Positions 13,825 to 22,373 of a stretch of 37,351 bases of DNA are shown here, piece by piece. The position numbers and the translations under genes are program-made. The DNA comes from a virus. Each line of letters begins with the position of its first letter. Within the stretch, counting starts at the first letter, position 1. The stretch is from the IMG/VR virus record IMGVR_UViG_3300037882_001661, positions 1 through 37,351 of that record, one strand, 5' to 3'. The notes under the pieces were generated by a model. The model was given only the letters and a program-made list of their open reading frames with translations. It had not been told where the DNA came from and ran no database searches.

Positions 13825-14126
13825 CGATGCTTATCTCTCTGTCTGTGCCGTCTGGTGCGACTGGCCGCGCTATGGCTGTCAGCACCACAAGCGCACAAAG
13901 CGTAACGCTCGGCGGCGGCAATGTTGTCGTTAAGTCTGATGTTGAGTGCTTTGTGACCCGTGGCGCGAATCCGACCGCAGTTGTCCCAACGACGGGCGGC
14001 ACTAATGGCGGCGTTTTGCTGGTGGCTGGTGCTCAATACCGCCTGACAGGAGTTAAAGATGGCGAGAGGCTCGCTTTCATCACAGCCTCAGGCAGCGGAA
14101 CTGTTTACTACGCTGAAGGCGTGTAA
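13821..14126 (+). CDS. Small beta-rich virion protein candidate
   Basis: It has 101 residues. The ATG overlaps the portal stop (ATGA). It has regular beta-strand patterning: TMLISLSVPSG, QSVTLGGGNVVVKSD, VLLVAGAQYRLTGVKDGERL, GSGTVYYAEGV. Small beta proteins of this type in head operons are often decoration or adaptor proteins. No family is confirmed. Confidence 0.55.
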   Translation: MTMLISLSVPSGATGRAMAVSTTSAQSVTLGGGNVVVKSDVECFVTRGANPTAVVPTTGGTNGGVLLVAGAQYRLTGVKDGERLAFITASGSGTVYYAEGV

Positions 14127-15007
14127 TGACTTTGCGCATTGACGGGGCAGGCTTCAATCTGGGATTGAATGTTGGACGTAACCCGTTTGGTGTACTCGAC
14201 GAGCTGAGTATCGACGCTGTTGGATTCTACGGACGCCGTGGGCGTGTTGCTGCATCGGAGTGGCTGCATGTGCGCCGGTCTGTTGATAATGCTTATGCAG
14301 TGATCGGATTCACTGCCAACGGTGAAGCCGATACTGCAGCGCTAATGACATTCGCCCAAAGCGGATCAGTGTATGTTTCGATTTTGTACGATACATCTGG
14401 CTTGGGTAACCACTTTACCCAGCCTACACCAACAAACCAACCCCTGATTGTTATTGCTGGCGTGCTTGTTACCCAAAACGGCCGCCCTGCCATTGTTTCG
14501 CAGAACGCGAATCAATACATGACGTGTACCACCGGGACACTACTTGGTAGTACGGTGGGAACTTTGGCCGAGAATTTCGTTAGCCTTGTCGCAAGGGCTG
14601 ATGGGGCTATCTCGCACTCCATTATTTCAAACGACTCGCCTGGGTCTTATGGTCATGGTATTGGAAATGCATCTGGCGGTGCTTTTTACGCAATGCAAGA
14701 CCGAGCCTTCTTTACAGGATCTGCTGGTAGCTTCCAGTTCTCAGTATTGACCGTAGTATCTACAGCGTTTTCCACAACCAAAGGCAATAAAGCGTGGGTT
14801 AATGGGGGACAAGTTTGGAACGGGGGCAACGATTCAGGCAACGGAGGGGCTGCAACAGTAACCCTGTTCGGGTTTAAGCCGGGGGTTCGGCCAAGTTTCC
14901 CAGTTTACTTGTCAGAGATGGCGATAACAAAAACTGCATTGTCTACAGCTACAAGACAGGCACTCGAAAGAAACCAAGGGCAGTATTTTGGTATCGCTGT
15001 GGCCTAA
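14126..15007 (+). CDS. Arabinofuranosidase-B-like (concanavalin fold) virion protein candidate
   Basis: It has 293 residues. WLHVRRSVDNAYAVIGFTAN, TAALMTFAQSGSVYVSILYD, TSGLGNHFTQ and QPLIV follow the conserved pattern of the alpha-L-arabinofuranosidase B catalytic-domain family (VRRSSDN..DIGF...LDTAAL...G..FVTTWYDQSGNGNHA.Q). This lectin-like fold also occurs in phage surface proteins. Position between portal and scaffold suggests capsid decoration or glycan binding. The usual WYDQSG motif is altered to LYDTSG, so catalysis is doubtful. The start overlaps the upstream stop (TAATG). Confidence 0.65.
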   Translation: MTLRIDGAGFNLGLNVGRNPFGVLDELSIDAVGFYGRRGRVAASEWLHVRRSVDNAYAVIGFTANGEADTAALMTFAQSGSVYVSILYDTSGLGNHFTQPTPTNQPLIVIAGVLVTQNGRPAIVSQNANQYMTCTTGTLLGSTVGTLAENFVSLVARADGAISHSIISNDSPGSYGHGIGNASGGAFYAMQDRAFFTGSAGSFQFSVLTVVSTAFSTTKGNKAWVNGGQVWNGGNDSGNGGAATVTLFGFKPGVRPSFPVYLSEMAITKTALSTATRQALERNQGQYFGIAVA

Positions 15008-15031
15008 CCTAAATCATCATGGAATAAAACT

Positions 15032-15352
15032 ATGCGAGTCATCCAATTTACCTGCGAGACTGACCCTCCATTAAGCCAGTTGCAGGGCGTTGCTCTTGAT
15101 CTGATTAATCTCTTGTCGCGTATAAAGTGGCTTGCTAGTGACCCAGAATATGCCACTGCACCTTTTGGCCCCGAGCAGTGGCATCAGCACACGCAAGACC
15201 CGACCTTGTATTGGGCTGATTGGAGTTCAATCTATGAGCACCTTGGCGATGACGGAAGAGCTAGCGCAGACCTCTTGATCGGCACGCCTTTGGCCCCCCC
15301 GGCCCTTTGCTGCGCACTTCCCTGCTGCCACAGTTTGGCGGGGCGTTTTTGA
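15032..15352 (+). CDS. Small phage protein
   Basis: It has 106 residues. It starts MRVIQFTCETDPPLSQLQGV and has WADWSSIYEHLGDDGRAS. The last 20 residues are cysteine- and leucine-rich (PALCCALPCC) and may be a read-through of what was a shorter gene. No family is recognised. A weak GGA ribosome site precedes it. Confidence 0.5.
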   Translation: MRVIQFTCETDPPLSQLQGVALDLINLLSRIKWLASDPEYATAPFGPEQWHQHTQDPTLYWADWSSIYEHLGDDGRASADLLIGTPLAPPALCCALPCCHSLAGRF

Positions 15353-15515
15353 GGTTGATAGATGTGTCTGACATGGTGGCGGAAGGCTATTTGCCGGCAC
15401 AGCAACCGTAAACAAAGCAAACAAAACAAGGGCCCGCTATGGCGGGCTTTTCCGTTTCCTGGCTTGCCCGAGCCAAAGCGACTAGCGGCGCTTCTTCCGC
15501 TTGCCTCATCTACAG
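15353..15515 (+). other. Gap before scaffold gene, with tiny ORF
   Basis: An ATG at 15362 opens a 54-residue frame (MCLTWWRKAICRHSNRKQSK...) running through the terminator at 15432-15451 into the scaffold start. The cysteine/tryptophan/lysine-rich beginning resembles other very short phage ORFs, but passage through a terminator argues against a normal gene. Confidence 0.3.
15432..15452 (+). terminator. Intrinsic terminator before scaffold gene
   Basis: Stem GCCCGC (15432-15437) and GCGGGC (15442-15447), loop TATG, followed by TTTT and CCGTTT. It lies between the accessory head genes and the scaffold/coat genes, so scaffold expression depends on read-through. Confidence 0.7.
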
Positions 15516-16247
15516 ATGACCACTGAAACAAACGACCTCGCTGGCGCAGGGTCGGAAATCGTCGCGCCTGAACACGTCGAAACCCCGGAAGTCACGACAC
15601 CGGAAAGCAATCAGGAAGAGCAGCAGCCGAAAGAGGACACCGCTAAGGACGACTCTGACAAGACGCTGAAACGACTGCAACGCCGGATTGATCGCGTCAC
15701 AGCAGCCCGATACCAGGCAGAAGCCGAAGCCCGACAGCTTCGTGAGCTTGTGTCACGGTTTGAGCAGCGGACGCAACCCGAGGAAGTACAGCAGCAAATC
15801 AAGCCGGAAGACATCGACAGGCTTGCAACTCAGCGAGCGCAAGAGATTGCGCAAACGCGAGAGATGCAGGCCCGCGTGAATTCTGTACTTGAGCAAGGCC
15901 GCGCTGTGGCTGGGTTCGATGACCTTTGCAACACGGTAAACGAGGAAGTCGCCTTCTATGAAGACGGCAAGCCGACCGCGTTTCTTGAGGCCGTCTTGGA
16001 CTCAGACAAGCCGCATGAGTTGCTGACCTACCTCGGGCAGAACCCAGACATCGCCGAGAGCCTCAGTGGCCTATCGGCGGCACGCCTTGGACGAAAGCTC
16101 GAAGCGATTGAACGCGAGATGAAGTCGGCCAAGGTTTCCAAAGCACCCGCACCGCTGGCACCCGTCAAACCCAAGGGCGCAAGCGTAGCAAAGCCGGACG
16201 CTCAGATGAGCGATGCGGAATGGTACGCACAGCGGCGCAAACGATAA
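15516..16247 (+). CDS. Scaffolding protein, P22 gp8-like by position
   Basis: It has 243 residues, acidic N-terminus (PEVTTPESNQEEQQPKEDTA), then a long coiled-coil (TLKRLQRRIDRV, AEARQLRELVSRFEQRTQ). The C-terminus is short and basic (AEWYAQRRKR), matching the basic coat-binding tail of P22 scaffold. It directs coat assembly and exits before packaging. The ATG at 15516 is preferred; a TTG at 15501 is in frame but not better supported. Confidence 0.8.
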   Translation: MTTETNDLAGAGSEIVAPEHVETPEVTTPESNQEEQQPKEDTAKDDSDKTLKRLQRRIDRVTAARYQAEAEARQLRELVSRFEQRTQPEEVQQQIKPEDIDRLATQRAQEIAQTREMQARVNSVLEQGRAVAGFDDLCNTVNEEVAFYEDGKPTAFLEAVLDSDKPHELLTYLGQNPDIAESLSGLSAARLGRKLEAIEREMKSAKVSKAPAPLAPVKPKGASVAKPDAQMSDAEWYAQRRKR

Positions 16248-16257
16248 GGATTGAATC

Positions 16258-17460
16258 ATGCCCAATATCACTCTGACCCATTCGATGGTGGCTCGTGAAG
16301 CTGCCGCTATGCTGGAAGAAGCCAGCCCTTTTATCCGCAACGTTAACAAGGCTCGTCAAGACGAGTTCGGTGAAGACATCAGCGGTTACAAAAAGGGCGC
16401 ATCCGTTCGCATCAAGATTCCGCCCACTGGCGTGGTCTATGACGGCGCAACCTTTGCCGGTGGCGGTTCTGCCCCTGACTTTGTGGAATCGTTCGAGACC
16501 CTCTCGCTCGACACCCAGCGCCATGTGCCACTGACCTTTACGGCAAAAGAAAAGCTGCTTGAGGTGACCGAGTTCCGCGATCGCATCTTGCGCCCGCAGA
16601 TTCTCACTTTGGCCGCGAATATCGAAGCCTGGGCTGTTCAGAACGCCGTGCAAGCGACCCCTAACAAGGTCGGCACTGTCGGCACCCTTCCGACAAGCAT
16701 GAAGACATTTGCCCTGGCCCGAGCCAAGCTGCAGCGCAGCTTGACCCCTGCTGATCAGCGGTACTGCTTCTACACCGATGAAGTCGGCCCCGAGTTGATC
16801 GACGGCAGCAAGGCGCTGTTCAACCCGGTGACGGAAATCGAGAAGCAGTATTACGAAGGCTCCATTGGCAAGGCCGCAGGCGCTGGTTGGTACGAGTGCG
16901 TCAACATGCCTACCCAAGTGGTCGGCACTCGCGCAGGCGCTGTCACTATCTCCGGTGCAAACCAGACCGGCGCAAGCTTGACCGTGGGCTGCACGAGTGG
17001 CGACACCTTCAAGAAGGGTGAAGTTGTGACCCTGGCGGGGGCTCTTGAAGTGCATCCGCTGACCGGCGTGGCTTACACCACCTTGCGTCAGTTCGTGATC
17101 ACTGCCGATGTGACTGCTTCTGGCTCTACCGCTTCGCTGCCGATCTACCCGAGCATCGATACGGCTATGCCAAATCAGACCGTGAGCGCCTCGCCCACCA
17201 ACGGCGGCGCGGTCACGTTCTACGCATCGGCATCTCACAAGGAAAACCTGATGTGGCACAAGGATGCCTTCACGATGGCGTTTGCTCCGCTGCCTGTCCT
17301 GGCTTCTTGCGAGGGCTACACCGCCCGCCTACCTTCCGGCATCTCTGTCCGTGTGATGACTTTCGGTAACGGCCTGACCGACACCGAAAACACACGTATC
17401 GATGTGCTGATGGGCCAGAGCAAAGTGCGCTCGCTGCACGCTTGCAGAATCGCGCAGTGA
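16258..17460 (+). CDS. Major capsid protein, P22 coat-like (gp5)
   Basis: It has 400 residues. N-terminal LTHSMVAREAAAMLEEASPF and GASVRIKIPP are typical of the P22 coat family (P22 gp5 is about 430). HVPLTFTAKEKLLEVTEFRD and a mid-protein insertion-domain-like beta region (VVTLAGALEVHPLTGVAY) follow, with a C-terminal GISVRVMTFGNG. It forms the HK97-fold shell. It is followed by a strong terminator. Confidence 0.92.
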   Translation: MPNITLTHSMVAREAAAMLEEASPFIRNVNKARQDEFGEDISGYKKGASVRIKIPPTGVVYDGATFAGGGSAPDFVESFETLSLDTQRHVPLTFTAKEKLLEVTEFRDRILRPQILTLAANIEAWAVQNAVQATPNKVGTVGTLPTSMKTFALARAKLQRSLTPADQRYCFYTDEVGPELIDGSKALFNPVTEIEKQYYEGSIGKAAGAGWYECVNMPTQVVGTRAGAVTISGANQTGASLTVGCTSGDTFKKGEVVTLAGALEVHPLTGVAYTTLRQFVITADVTASGSTASLPIYPSIDTAMPNQTVSASPTNGGAVTFYASASHKENLMWHKDAFTMAFAPLPVLASCEGYTARLPSGISVRVMTFGNGLTDTENTRIDVLMGQSKVRSLHACRIAQ

Positions 17461-17468
17461 TGAGTAAC

Positions 17469-17495
17469 GGGGAGGGCTTCGGCTCTCCCCTTTTC
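17469..17495 (+). terminator. Intrinsic terminator after coat gene
   Basis: Nine-pair stem GGGGAGGGC (17469-17477) and GCTCTCCCC (17482-17490) with one G-T pair closes a stable TTCG tetraloop and is followed by TTTTC. It probably sets high coat expression relative to the downstream tail genes. Confidence 0.85.
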
Positions 17496-17508
17496 ATTTG
17501 GAGGCCAC

Positions 17509-17778
17509 GTGAGCCACGAATACCCCAAAGCACTCTACAAGGGCGGCTTGCTGCTTGTGGATGCAGACCCAGACACGGTGACGGTCAATAGCGCGGAAGA
17601 AGAGGCGAAAGCTGCTGAATCTGGCTACCTGCCTTTCAACCGCGAGAAGTCAAACGCTGCTGTGTCTGCGCCTGCCGAATCGTCTGATGAAGTAGACGAT
17701 CAAGGCGAAGAACAAAGCGAATCCGCTCAGGGTGAAGCGCCCAAGAAACGCGGACGCCCACGCAAGACGGCGGAGTAA
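17509..17778 (+). CDS. Small acidic protein with basic RGRPRK tail
   Basis: It has 89 residues. The GTG start is preceded by GGAGGCCAC. The N-terminal part (YPKALYKGGLLLVDADPD) is compact. The middle is highly acidic (SDEVDDQGEEQSESA). The end, KKRGRPRKTAE, resembles an AT-hook. Similar short proteins follow coat genes in other podoviruses. Role unknown. Confidence 0.65.
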   Translation: MSHEYPKALYKGGLLLVDADPDTVTVNSAEEEAKAAESGYLPFNREKSNAAVSAPAESSDEVDDQGEEQSESAQGEAPKKRGRPRKTAE

Positions 17779-17780
17779 AC

Positions 17781-18479
17781 ATGGCCGTCAAAGCACTTGA
17801 GATCATCAAGCCTGCATTGCGCAGGATCGGCGCTATTGACGCCGAAGAAACGCCTTCGGCCATTCAAACCGAAGTCGCGCTTGAGTGCCTGAACGGCATC
17901 ATTGATACGTGGTCTGCTACCTCTGGCGCGGCTGTCAACAATCAAGAGATGGTTGTGACGCTGCCTGCTATGACGCAGTACATGACCATCGGCCCAGGCC
18001 AGCAGATCAACCTAGAGCGGCCCTTTCGGATTGAGTCTGCCTACGCTCGGATTCAAGGCATTGATCGCTCTATCGCAGTCGGTGACAAAGCCGATTACGA
18101 CGCGGTCAACCTGAAGACGATGGGCACGAGCTGGCCGGAGTTGCTCTGGTATGACGCAGGTCTACCAACAGGCAAGGTCTATTTCTGGCCCTTGGCGTCT
18201 AGCAGCGTCGAGCTTCACTTGACGGTGCTTCGATACCTGCACAGCTTTGCAGATTCCAACGCAGAGCAAGAGCTACCCCACGGCTACAAGCGGGCGTTGA
18301 CTTTGACCCTTGCTGTCGAGGTCGCGCCTGAATTCCAGCTTGATCCGTCCGCATCGCTCGTCAAGCAACAAGCCCTTGCCTATCGGGCAATCACACGAAT
18401 GAACCATGTCGTTCAAGACATGGACAACAGCCAGCGAGTTAGCTCGCGCATCGGTCAATTTTTATCAGGTGGCATGTAA
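17781..18479 (+). CDS. Head-to-tail adaptor, P22 gp4-like
   Basis: It has 232 residues. ALEIIKPALRRIGAIDAEET, ALECLNGIIDTWSA and YNP-free but typical LELHxTVxxYL-type strand pattern (VELHLTVLRYLHSF), then LPHGYKRALTLTLAVEVAPEF. These match the P22 tail accessory factor gp4 family, which binds the portal and closes the head. P22 gp4 has 166 residues. It is also right after the coat gene, as in P22. Confidence 0.85.
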   Translation: MAVKALEIIKPALRRIGAIDAEETPSAIQTEVALECLNGIIDTWSATSGAAVNNQEMVVTLPAMTQYMTIGPGQQINLERPFRIESAYARIQGIDRSIAVGDKADYDAVNLKTMGTSWPELLWYDAGLPTGKVYFWPLASSSVELHLTVLRYLHSFADSNAEQELPHGYKRALTLTLAVEVAPEFQLDPSASLVKQQALAYRAITRMNHVVQDMDNSQRVSSRIGQFLSGGM

Positions 18480-19981
18480 TGGCAACGTTCAATCGCGGCA
18501 CGACGCCAATCATCATCAGCCCAGAAGATTGGGTCACGATCACCGCTGGCCAGAACACCTCCGGCTTAATCACCATCGCTGGCGAGGCTGTCACACAAGC
18601 CATTGCGTCGAGACAGAAGTACAACTACGGCGGCTACTCCAAAGTGCGAGAAGTCGTCATCACGGTCAACGCTGGCAGCGTTGAGGTGAACTTGAGCCAG
18701 GATGGAGCGGTTCCGTTAGATGTGGCGACGGCTCAGGCGCGGATCGATGGCGAGGTGTGGGTGACTGACCCGGAGTTTGGTGGCATTGGTGACGGCACTA
18801 CAGATAATTTTTCTGCAATATCTGCTGCTAAAACAGCGGCTAATGGTGGATTTTTTAACATCCCAGTAGGTACATACTACTACAGTGGTGCAGACTCGAC
18901 CTTAGACGTAAGGGCGCAAGGCAGAGGCCAGATCAAAACGGGCAGCAACAAGCACGCGCCGAATGTTTCTTATGTAGCGTCGGCACCATCGTCGGCTGGT
19001 GATGAATCATCAGTTTTGACGGCATTCAATGGAGACTTATCCAAGGTATTCATTCCAATTGAGCACCGGATAACTGGTGCAGCAACGCTTGGGCAGCCAA
19101 CCAGCGGCTACAAATACACCCCTGAAGCGTATGCAATATACGGATACTTATTCAATCAAAGTGGGTATAACCATTCAACCACAACAAACGAAGGGAGAAC
19201 TGCCGCTGCTTTCTCGCGTGTGAAGGTATTCCAAGCTGGTCAGGGCGATGCCGTTGCATATAACGCAAGTGCTTTTGTCACTGGCGCAAAGGCTGGGGCT
19301 ATTTCTTTCCTCGCAAACCCAGCGGCGTCTTTATTGAACGGTGATATTGGCGCGGGTCAAGCTGGCGTGTATCTAAACCCGTTTGAAGTCATGATGCAAG
19401 ATAACGGTTATGACGTTGCTGCTGTGGGTTGGGTTGTTAACTCTGCAAGAACGGTCAGCACTGGCAGCCTCGATGTTTTCTGGGCTGGATACCTATCACA
19501 GTCAAAAGGCACTGCACAGATAGATGCCCATTTCTCAGGCAACGGTAAGGCTAGGATTGGTCTCGATCTTGTTGGGACTGTGTTTGATTCGGAAAAAATT
19601 GCTGTTGCCATTAAAGCAAATGACAGAATTTACCTTGATTGCCAAAACCTTCTGGCTACGTCATACCCTGACGGCGTGCAAGCAACATCCCAAACATACA
19701 TCGATTACGACGCATCTGGCGGAATCCGCTTAGTGCAGGGCGGTGTAGCGGCGCTACAAGTCAAATCCAATCAAGTAACAGTAAATACCGCAAACGGTCT
19801 TTCGCTTGCATCAACAGGTATTATCAGGTTTGTCGGGTCAGGTCAGTTTGGTGTTGGTACTAGCTCTGCAACATTCACTGCCACAAATAAGCCTGGAGCA
19901 ACAACAGGACAAGGGCCGTCACAATGGCTCAAAGTTAACCTAAATGGGTCTGAGCAATACATTCCAACTTGGGCAGCATGA
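18479..19981 (+). CDS. Tail fibre/spike-type receptor-binding protein 1
   Basis: It has 500 residues. The N-terminal ~90 residues are beta-rich (WVTITAGQNTSGLITIAGEA, KVREVVITVNAGSVEVNLSQ). WVTDPEFGGIGDGTTDNFSA is the classic entry to a parallel beta-helix or depolymerase-type domain of tail spikes. The C-terminal part is repetitive beta (NGLSLASTGIIRFVGSGQFG). It sits between gp4 and gp10 homologues, where P22 has no spike, and is A/T-richer than its neighbours, so it is probably an acquired module. The ATG overlaps the upstream stop. Confidence 0.75.
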   Translation: MATFNRGTTPIIISPEDWVTITAGQNTSGLITIAGEAVTQAIASRQKYNYGGYSKVREVVITVNAGSVEVNLSQDGAVPLDVATAQARIDGEVWVTDPEFGGIGDGTTDNFSAISAAKTAANGGFFNIPVGTYYYSGADSTLDVRAQGRGQIKTGSNKHAPNVSYVASAPSSAGDESSVLTAFNGDLSKVFIPIEHRITGAATLGQPTSGYKYTPEAYAIYGYLFNQSGYNHSTTTNEGRTAAAFSRVKVFQAGQGDAVAYNASAFVTGAKAGAISFLANPAASLLNGDIGAGQAGVYLNPFEVMMQDNGYDVAAVGWVVNSARTVSTGSLDVFWAGYLSQSKGTAQIDAHFSGNGKARIGLDLVGTVFDSEKIAVAIKANDRIYLDCQNLLATSYPDGVQATSQTYIDYDASGGIRLVQGGVAALQVKSNQVTVNTANGLSLASTGIIRFVGSGQFGVGTSSATFTATNKPGATTGQGPSQWLKVNLNGSEQYIPTWAA

Positions 19982-20202
19982 TGTCAGCACAAATTTTAGT
20001 GAAAGAACTTTGCGCACAGAGAAACGCGGCAATGGATGCTGTCGTCAACTGTAGGGTTCAACTTGAGGTAGCAACTGCAAATTGCGATAGTGCATACAAG
20101 ATTCTCAAAGACCTGATTCGCTCTGGCGCGATATCCGACCATCAAGTTCAGGATATTTTAAGCAATCAAGATTTTGCGGACTGGTATAAGAGCAACCCGT
20201 AG
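19978..20202 (+). CDS. Small protein linked to tail fibre gene
   Basis: It has 74 residues. The ATG at 19978 overlaps the tail gene stop (ATGATG). It is helical: ILVKELCAQRNAAMDAVVNC, then LIRSGAISDHQVQDILSNQD. Small helical ORFs directly after tail fibre genes often act in fibre assembly. This is by context only. Confidence 0.55.
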   Translation: MMSAQILVKELCAQRNAAMDAVVNCRVQLEVATANCDSAYKILKDLIRSGAISDHQVQDILSNQDFADWYKSNP

Positions 20203-20215
20203 CCACCACACCCCA

Positions 20216-20238
20216 AGCCCGCCCGCAGCGGGCTTTTC
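20216..20238 (+). terminator. Intrinsic terminator
   Basis: Stem AGCCCGC (20216-20222), loop CCGCA, stem GCGGGCT (20228-20234), then TTT and CC. It separates the inserted tail gene pair from the gp10-like gene. Confidence 0.75.
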
Positions 20239-20258
20239 CATTTCTGAGCCTCTAGCAC

Positions 20259-21656
20259 ATGCCTAACCTGAAACTCGTCGGTTCATCGTCGGCCCTGCGT
20301 AGTATCAAGGCCGACTCACGCCGGGTGGTTAACTGGATGCCAGTGCCGATTGAGGGTGGGGCCGGTAAAGATGGCGCGCAAGGCTACTTAAAGCAGTGCC
20401 CAGGCTTGATGCTCAAAGCGACGGGCTCGGGTGCTGTGCGTGGCCTGATGACAGCTCGCGGGGTGCTTTACGCTGTGATCGGTGGTGGGCTTTACCGCGT
20501 GTCGTCGGCCTTCGCGCTAACCCACCTCGGCAACGTCACGGCATCCGGAGCTGTGTCAATGCGGGGCAACGAAACGCAGCTTTGCGTAGTCTCTGGCGGC
20601 GACGGGTTTGTGTACGACCTGGACACTGGTGTTTTCGCACAAATTAGCGATAATTGGCGCGGGTCAGTGTGCGCGGAATATCTGGACGGCTGGGGTGTAT
20701 TTTCAGAACCCGGCGCGGCTCAGTTCTATCTGAGCGACAACCAGGATTTCAGCAAGTTCGACGCGCTGAACTTCGCAACTGCTGAAGGATCGCCCGGCGA
20801 GATTGTCGGCGCGCTGGTCAAGCACCGCGAGCTGCTGATTCTGAAGGATCGCACTGGAGAAGTCTGGTACTCCTCCGGCGATCCTGATTTCCCTCTCTCT
20901 CGCAACTCTGGCGCAAGCATTGAAGTCGGTTGTGTTTCTGGCCGCACGCTGCGCAAAGTGGCGGGTCAAGCTGTATGGCTGGGGCGGGATGAAAACGGCG
21001 CTTCGGTGGTGTTCTCGATGGCTGCGTACCAGCCCATTCGGATCAGCCCGTTTGCGCTGGAGGAGCGGTTAACCGCGCTGCCTGACCTGACCTCGGCCTA
21101 TGCGTTTGTGTACGTCCAAGAGGGGCAATCCTTCTACTTGCTGCAAGTGCCGGGTCTTGAGACAACGTGGGTCTATGACCTAGCCGCTAACTCATGGCAC
21201 GAGCGCGGCGAGTGGAATGGTCAATGGTCTCGCTGGCGTGCTGAGTGCCACGCATATGCCTACGGCTTGAATATCGTCGGCGATGCGAGCGGGAAGCTGT
21301 ACCAGCTCGATCCTCTGAGCAACAAGTACGGGTCTGATGTGATGTGCCGTGATCTGATCACGCCTCACACACCTAACGACACGCTGAAGCGCATCCGGTT
21401 TGGGTCTGCACAGTTTGATTGCGATGTTGGCGAAGGCTTGCCGGATTCATCGGAAGCCCGTTTGATGCTGCGGTACTCGGACGACGGCGGCGCGAATTGG
21501 TCGAATTGGAAGCACCTCACGCTAGGTGCAATCGGTCAGACAAAGGCGCGGGCGCGGGCTGCAATGCTTGGCTCGGCGCGCGATCGCGTGTGGAATGTCC
21601 GCGTTACTGACGATGTGGCCTGCAATCTGTTGGCCGTGGTGATCAACGAGGTTTGA
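20259..21656 (+). CDS. Packaged DNA stabilisation protein, P22 gp10-like
   Basis: It has 465 residues, close to P22 gp10 (472). VGSSSALRSIKADSRRVVNW and MPVPIEGGAGKDGAQGYLKQ near the N-terminus match the family start. The rest shows repeated beta-propeller-like strands (AYLDGWGVF-type: CAEYLDGWGVFSEPGAAQFY; FVYVQEGQSFYLLQVPG; TWVYDLAANSWHERG). gp10 forms a hexameric ring beneath gp4 and retains DNA. Confidence 0.9.
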   Translation: MPNLKLVGSSSALRSIKADSRRVVNWMPVPIEGGAGKDGAQGYLKQCPGLMLKATGSGAVRGLMTARGVLYAVIGGGLYRVSSAFALTHLGNVTASGAVSMRGNETQLCVVSGGDGFVYDLDTGVFAQISDNWRGSVCAEYLDGWGVFSEPGAAQFYLSDNQDFSKFDALNFATAEGSPGEIVGALVKHRELLILKDRTGEVWYSSGDPDFPLSRNSGASIEVGCVSGRTLRKVAGQAVWLGRDENGASVVFSMAAYQPIRISPFALEERLTALPDLTSAYAFVYVQEGQSFYLLQVPGLETTWVYDLAANSWHERGEWNGQWSRWRAECHAYAYGLNIVGDASGKLYQLDPLSNKYGSDVMCRDLITPHTPNDTLKRIRFGSAQFDCDVGEGLPDSSEARLMLRYSDDGGANWSNWKHLTLGAIGQTKARARAAMLGSARDRVWNVRVTDDVACNLLAVVINEV

Positions 21657-21657
21657 T

Positions 21658-22041
21658 GTGTCTGAACTGAACGCGCAGCCAAATCGGGTTCCGCTGGTTG
21701 ACAAGGATGGTCGCGTCACTCGGGAATGGCAGGTATGGTTAGAGCAACTGAATAGCCGCGTAGGTGGGACAAAAGCCCCGACGATCAAAGAAATTGACGC
21801 ATCAGCCACAGCGGCCAAAGACGCAGCAGACGCTGCGGCAAGCACTGCGGACGAGGCGAAGCAAACCGCTATTTCTGCTGAGATGCTGGCTCACTTTGCT
21901 CATTCAATTCCGCGTGACAAGGGGCTGACGGTCGATGACCTGATCCCGATCATTCTCAGTCTGCAATCGTCCGTGGCCAATCTATCTCAAGAGGTCGCGA
22001 GGCTTCGGAACTTGGAAACATACAGCATGGTGACTCGATGA
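21658..22041 (+). CDS. Short coiled-coil virion protein, possible tail plug (gp26 position)
   Basis: It has 127 residues, GTG start right after gp10 (GATGTG). The N-terminal part VPLVDKDGRVTREWQVWLEQ is widely shared among podovirus tail-region proteins. A coiled-coil stretch (ATAAKDAADAAASTADEAKQ) and a second helix (SLQSSVANLSQEVARLRNLE) follow. Its position is that of the P22 tail needle gp26, but it is much shorter. Confidence 0.55.
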   Translation: MSELNAQPNRVPLVDKDGRVTREWQVWLEQLNSRVGGTKAPTIKEIDASATAAKDAADAAASTADEAKQTAISAEMLAHFAHSIPRDKGLTVDDLIPIILSLQSSVANLSQEVARLRNLETYSMVTR

Positions 22042-22373
22042 CATTCAGCGTAATCAAGGCCTTTGAGCCGCTCCAACTTGCGGCCACGGCTGGCGACATC
22101 TACACCGTACCGGCAACGCCTGCGAGCAAGACCGTTAACTTCCGTGTTCGCTTGGTCAACACCGACACATCGACCCAGGCTGTCACGCTCTACGCTGTTC
22201 CGTCCGGTGGCTCGGCTGGTGTGGGGAATAGCTGCTTCCAGCGCACTCTAGCAATTGGTGAAGTGGTCGATGTTGATGTGCCAGTACTGAAGTCAGGAGA
22301 CAAGCTCCAAGGGCTTGCTGGCACTGCGAACAAGGTAACTGTCCACCATCTATCTGGGCTGCTGGATCAGTGA
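22038..22373 (+). CDS. Small beta-sandwich virion protein candidate
   Basis: It has 111 residues; the ATG overlaps the upstream stop. Strand-rich: DIYTVPATPASKTVNFRVRL, VNTDTSTQAVTLYAVPSGGS, GEVVDVDVPVLKSGDKLQGL. It resembles small adhesin-like or tail accessory beta domains. No family is confirmed. Confidence 0.55.
   Translation: MTFSVIKAFEPLQLAATAGDIYTVPATPASKTVNFRVRLVNTDTSTQAVTLYAVPSGGSAGVGNSCFQRTLAIGEVVDVDVPVLKSGDKLQGLAGTANKVTVHHLSGLLDQ

Noticed and set aside
15362-15526. 54-residue ORF starting MCLTWWRKAICRHSN
   Set aside because: It reads through an intrinsic terminator and into the scaffold start; no ribosome site was convincing.
16165-17259. 364-codon open frame on the minus strand opposite the coat gene
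   Set aside because: Mirror of a GC-rich coat gene; histidine/arginine-rich and without start signal or family features.
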